A DNA stretch of 64,000 nt from Thomasclavelia spiroformis. Lineage in GTDB: Bacteria; Bacillota_I; Bacilli_A; Erysipelotrichales; Coprobacillaceae. The position numbers and the translations under genes are program-made. Shown here one piece after another: positions 62,083 to 64,000 of this stretch. Where the stretch lies: assembly GCA_016901755.1 (NCBI GenBank), contig JACJKV010000007.1, positions 20,796 through 84,795 of the forward strand, read 5' to 3'. The notes beneath the pieces were generated by a model that was not told the DNA's origin, made no database searches, and was given only the letters and a program-made list of their open reading frames with translations. How positions within the stretch are numbered: position 1 is the first letter of the stretch; every line of letters starts with the position of its first letter.

Positions 62083-63462
62083 ATGGAAATAGATTTAAAA
62101 ACAGATTCAAGAAAAGTCAAACCTGGGGATACGTTTATCGCTATTAGAAATGTTAATCGAGATGGTCATGATTATATTGATATGGCTATAAAAAATGGTG
62201 CTGCCAGAGTGATTGTTGAAGAAGGAGATTATGCAGTTGAAACCATTAAGGTCAAGGATACCAGAGCTTATTTAAAAAAATATCTTTATGAAAATTATTA
62301 TCCTTATTTTAAGGATATGAAGCTTATTGGGGTTACGGGAACTAATGGCAAGACCACGATAGGGTATCTGATGTATCAGATGATGACCATGCTTCATTAT
62401 CCTTGTGCCTATATGGGAACTATCGGCTTTTATTATGGTGATCAGTTTATTCCCATGGTCAATACTACACCAGATATTGATGTTTTGTATGATCTGTTTT
62501 TGAAAGCCAAAGCAGCGGGATGTCAGTGTCTGGTCATGGAAGTATCATCTCATGCCTTGGATAAAGAACGAATTTTTGGTCTGGAGTTTGATGAAGTGGC
62601 ATTTACTAATCTGACTCAGGATCATCTGGATTATCATAAAACAATGGATAATTATGCAGCAGCTAAGTTAAAGCTGTTTCACAAAACCAGAAATAACAGG
62701 ATTGCAGTGATCAATGGTGATGACCCTTATGCTCATTATTTTGCCTTACCTGAAAATCATAATATCATGATTTCATCTCATGATGGAGATCTGCAGGTTT
62801 CTCATATTGAATTTTCACATTTGGGAACGTCTTTTGATTTTACTTATCAGGGTAAGAGTTATCATACGCATCTTCATATGGTAGGACGTTATAATGTTTA
62901 TAATTATCTGACAGCTTTATTACTGATTCACCATCTTGGTTTTTCAGTTGAAAGTATCTTAGAACTGAATGATCGGCTGAAAGCACCTAAAGGACGTATG
63001 GAACTGATAGTTTATCATACAAATGGTATTTTTGTTGACTATGCACATACTCCTGATGCGGTAGAAAATGTCTTAAACAGTGCTTTAGAGTTTAAAAAAG
63101 GTCGTATTATTACGATCATTGGCTGTGGGGGAGATCGTGACAAGACCAAAAGACCAATCATGGGAGCGACAGCCTGTGCCAAAAGTGATTTGACGATCAT
63201 TACCAGTGACAATCCACGAACTGAAGATCCACAGGCTATTATTGATGATATTTTAGCAGGAATCAAAGGGAAAAATTATGTTGTTGTTGCAGATCGTAAA
63301 GAAGCGATTCATTATGGCATGAGCGAACTGAAACAAAATGATATTTTACTGATTTTGGGAAAAGGGCATGAAGACTATCAGATCTTAGGTACGACCAAGG
63401 TTCATTTTTCTGATCAGGAAGAAGTGGAAAAATATATTGCCATGCATCAGCATGAATCGTAA
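62083..63462 (+). CDS. murE: UDP-MurNAc-tripeptide synthetase MurE (meso-DAP type)
   Basis: MurE adds the third residue to the wall peptide. The ATP site is GVTGTNGKTT, and the amino-acid selectivity motif is DNPR in TSDNPRTEDP, which marks meso-DAP-adding enzymes (Lys types have other residues). The lysine that is carbamylated follows the QDHLDYH region. The chain of 459 residues is slightly short for MurE (about 480-500). It fits with the dap operon at the other end of the window. Confidence 0.95.
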   Translation: MEIDLKTDSRKVKPGDTFIAIRNVNRDGHDYIDMAIKNGAARVIVEEGDYAVETIKVKDTRAYLKKYLYENYYPYFKDMKLIGVTGTNGKTTIGYLMYQMMTMLHYPCAYMGTIGFYYGDQFIPMVNTTPDIDVLYDLFLKAKAAGCQCLVMEVSSHALDKERIFGLEFDEVAFTNLTQDHLDYHKTMDNYAAAKLKLFHKTRNNRIAVINGDDPYAHYFALPENHNIMISSHDGDLQVSHIEFSHLGTSFDFTYQGKSYHTHLHMVGRYNVYNYLTALLLIHHLGFSVESILELNDRLKAPKGRMELIVYHTNGIFVDYAHTPDAVENVLNSALEFKKGRIITIIGCGGDRDKTKRPIMGATACAKSDLTIITSDNPRTEDPQAIIDDILAGIKGKNYVVVADRKEAIHYGMSELKQNDILLILGKGHEDYQILGTTKVHFSDQEEVEKYIAMHQHES

Positions 63463-63468
63463 TCGGAT

Positions 63469-63756
63469 ATGAGAATTAAAAAAACGGATTATTCCTGCAT
63501 TTGTTTTGAATATAAACCGTACAGTTCGACGCTGTATGATTCAATCAGGAGAATTGGCTTTTCTTTTCCTGTCAAGGTAAATATTGATGAACATGGCTGT
63601 TATCGCTGTATCGATGGTCATAAAAGACTTTCAGCCTTGCAGGATTTGCTGGTAAGGGAAAAGGGCTATGAAAAAAGAAGAGAGGTGCCATTTATTATTT
63701 ATAATGATGGCAGTTCACGTTCCAATGACTGCTGGCGCAGTCGCAATACCCACTGA
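63469..63756 (+). CDS. Small ParB-like nuclease-fold protein
   Basis: The 95-residue protein has the ParB N-terminal pattern GFSFPVKVNIDEHGCYRCIDGHKRLSAL, with the GHKR motif, and ends NDCWRSRNTH. It has no HTH or dimerisation part, so it is not a normal partition protein. It starts six bases after the murE stop. The insertion sequence begins 7 bases after its stop. Similar small standalone ParB-like proteins, ending in the same way, appear in other Firmicutes. The role is unknown. Confidence 0.75.
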   Translation: MRIKKTDYSCICFEYKPYSSTLYDSIRRIGFSFPVKVNIDEHGCYRCIDGHKRLSALQDLLVREKGYEKRREVPFIIYNDGSSRSNDCWRSRNTH

Positions 63757-63798
63757 TTTTAAGGGGCTGTAACGAAATAAAACATTAATACAGACCTA

Positions 63799-63846
63799 AA
63801 AAAAGACAATGCTGTCAGTATTATACTGATAGACATTGTCTTTTTT
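63799..63846 (+). terminator. Hairpin terminator inside the IS left end
   Basis: AAAAAAGACAATG (63799-63811) pairs with CATTGTCTTTTTT (63834-63846), with a second inner stem. It lies between the IS end and the transposase and probably blocks outside transcripts from entering the gene. Confidence 0.85.
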
Positions 63847-63860
63847 GGTATAATTAGATC

Positions 63861-64000
63861 ATGATAACCACAAAACAATCTAATTATGAAAATAATTATA
63901 ACGCATTTCAGTTATCTTTGCCACTGGATTTGGGAATAAAAATTGATCCTGATGATGAGGTTGTTTCTTTTCTAAAGGCACTGGAAGGAGTGAATCTAAA
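63861..64000 (+). CDS. IS1182-like transposase, N-terminal part (cut by window edge)
   Basis: ATG 63861 opens a frame of 46 codons to the window edge. The stretch AFQLSLPLDLGIKIDPDDEVVSFLKAL matches the N-terminal domain of IS1182-family DDE transposases (QLSLPL, then IPxDDxV). The catalytic domain is outside. Confidence 0.75.
   Translation, partial: MITTKQSNYENNYNAFQLSLPLDLGIKIDPDDEVVSFLKALEGVNL

Larger units (their letters stand above)
63763..64000 (+). mobile_element. Left end of an IS1182-like insertion sequence (cut by window edge)
   Basis: GGGGCTGTAACG at 63763 is a likely terminal repeat, like the GGGGCTGT ends of many IS1182-family elements. A strong hairpin follows, then the start of a transposase frame. 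The right end and target duplication lie outside the window. Confidence 0.65.

Noticed and set aside
63700..63770. Truncation of the ParB-like gene by the insertion sequence
   Set aside because: The gene stops 7 bases before the presumed IS end and its C-terminus looks natural, so it is probably intact.
1..64000. tRNA or rRNA genes, CRISPR arrays, prophage genes
   Set aside because: None was recognised by eye; a tRNA scan would be needed to exclude tRNAs completely, but the gaps are short and taken up by terminators and promoters.

Overview
The window is A+T-rich, densely coded DNA from a low-G+C Gram-positive anaerobe that can form endospores. The evidence is the spore genes gpr and spoIIP, a Bacillus-like order of housekeeping genes (ybeY-cdd-era-recO ... 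glyS-dnaG-sigA-trmK-yqfO ... ispH-yqfQ-cshB-nfo ... rpsT-gpr-spoIIP), a trimeric [FeFe]-hydrogenase, EFR1-type ferredoxin and PTS parts. A member of the Erysipelotrichales (Coprobacillaceae-like gut Firmicutes) fits best, but that is inference from gene content. The wall is probably of the meso-DAP type: a dap gene set is present and MurE carries the DNPR motif. No rRNA, tRNA or CRISPR array was recognised, and no stretch above about 300 bases lacks a gene.

Layout. 1-3.3 kb: the end of a copper P-type ATPase with a C-terminal CopZ-like domain, its CsoR repressor, and an ABC-F ATPase. 3.5-7.4 kb: a lysine/DAP operon (dapF, dapH, dapL and an ArgD-like aminotransferase). 7.4-12 kb: a C39-peptidase ABC exporter translationally coupled to ybeY-cdd-era-recO. 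12-23.9 kb: a YgiQ-type radical SAM protein, an alpha/beta hydrolase lacking its Ser nucleophile, glyS, dnaG, sigA, trmK, a Nif3-like protein, two Cof-type HAD phosphatases and a MATE transporter. 23.9-35 kb: ispH and yqfQ on the minus strand, a lone PTS IIB-like protein, a flavin reductase, cshB, nfo, then ispG, pepF and rpsT on the minus strand, and gpr, spoIIP and fmt on the plus strand. 35.1-37.2 kb: a four-gene operon of unknown function ending in a LytTR regulator with a degenerate receiver.

37.2-47.2 kb, minus strand: a ten-gene [FeFe]-hydrogenase operon (hydC, DRTGG, HATPase, HydS-like iron-sulfur protein, DRTGG, PHP, HATPase, thioredoxin-like ferredoxin, hydB, hydA). It is followed, behind an attenuator-like leader, by a TM1266-type hydrogenase regulator and an ABC importer without an ATPase. 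HydABC probably couples NADH and ferredoxin oxidation to H2 formation, and the intervening genes look like a sensing relay.

47.3-53.9 kb: a 57-residue small protein, a cinnamoyl-esterase-like hydrolase, a DUF2812 membrane protein, another HAD, an esterase, a ferredoxin, a metallo-beta-lactamase-fold protein and a DUF2238 membrane protein. 53.9-57.5 kb, minus strand: a non-canonical Hsp70 operon (membrane zinc ribbon, DUF5685, a J-protein with a Cys-rich tail, a short DnaK) without grpE or CIRCE. 57.6-64 kb: a Uup-like ABC-F, a TIM-barrel protein of unknown role, yaaA, a lipid kinase, murE, a small ParB-like protein, and the left end of an IS1182-like insertion sequence cut by the window edge.

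The best candidates for undescribed biology are the hydrogenase relay with its attenuated ABC/regulator operon, the Hsp70/J/DUF5685 module, and the peptidase-exporter sitting where phoH/pgpH is expected.
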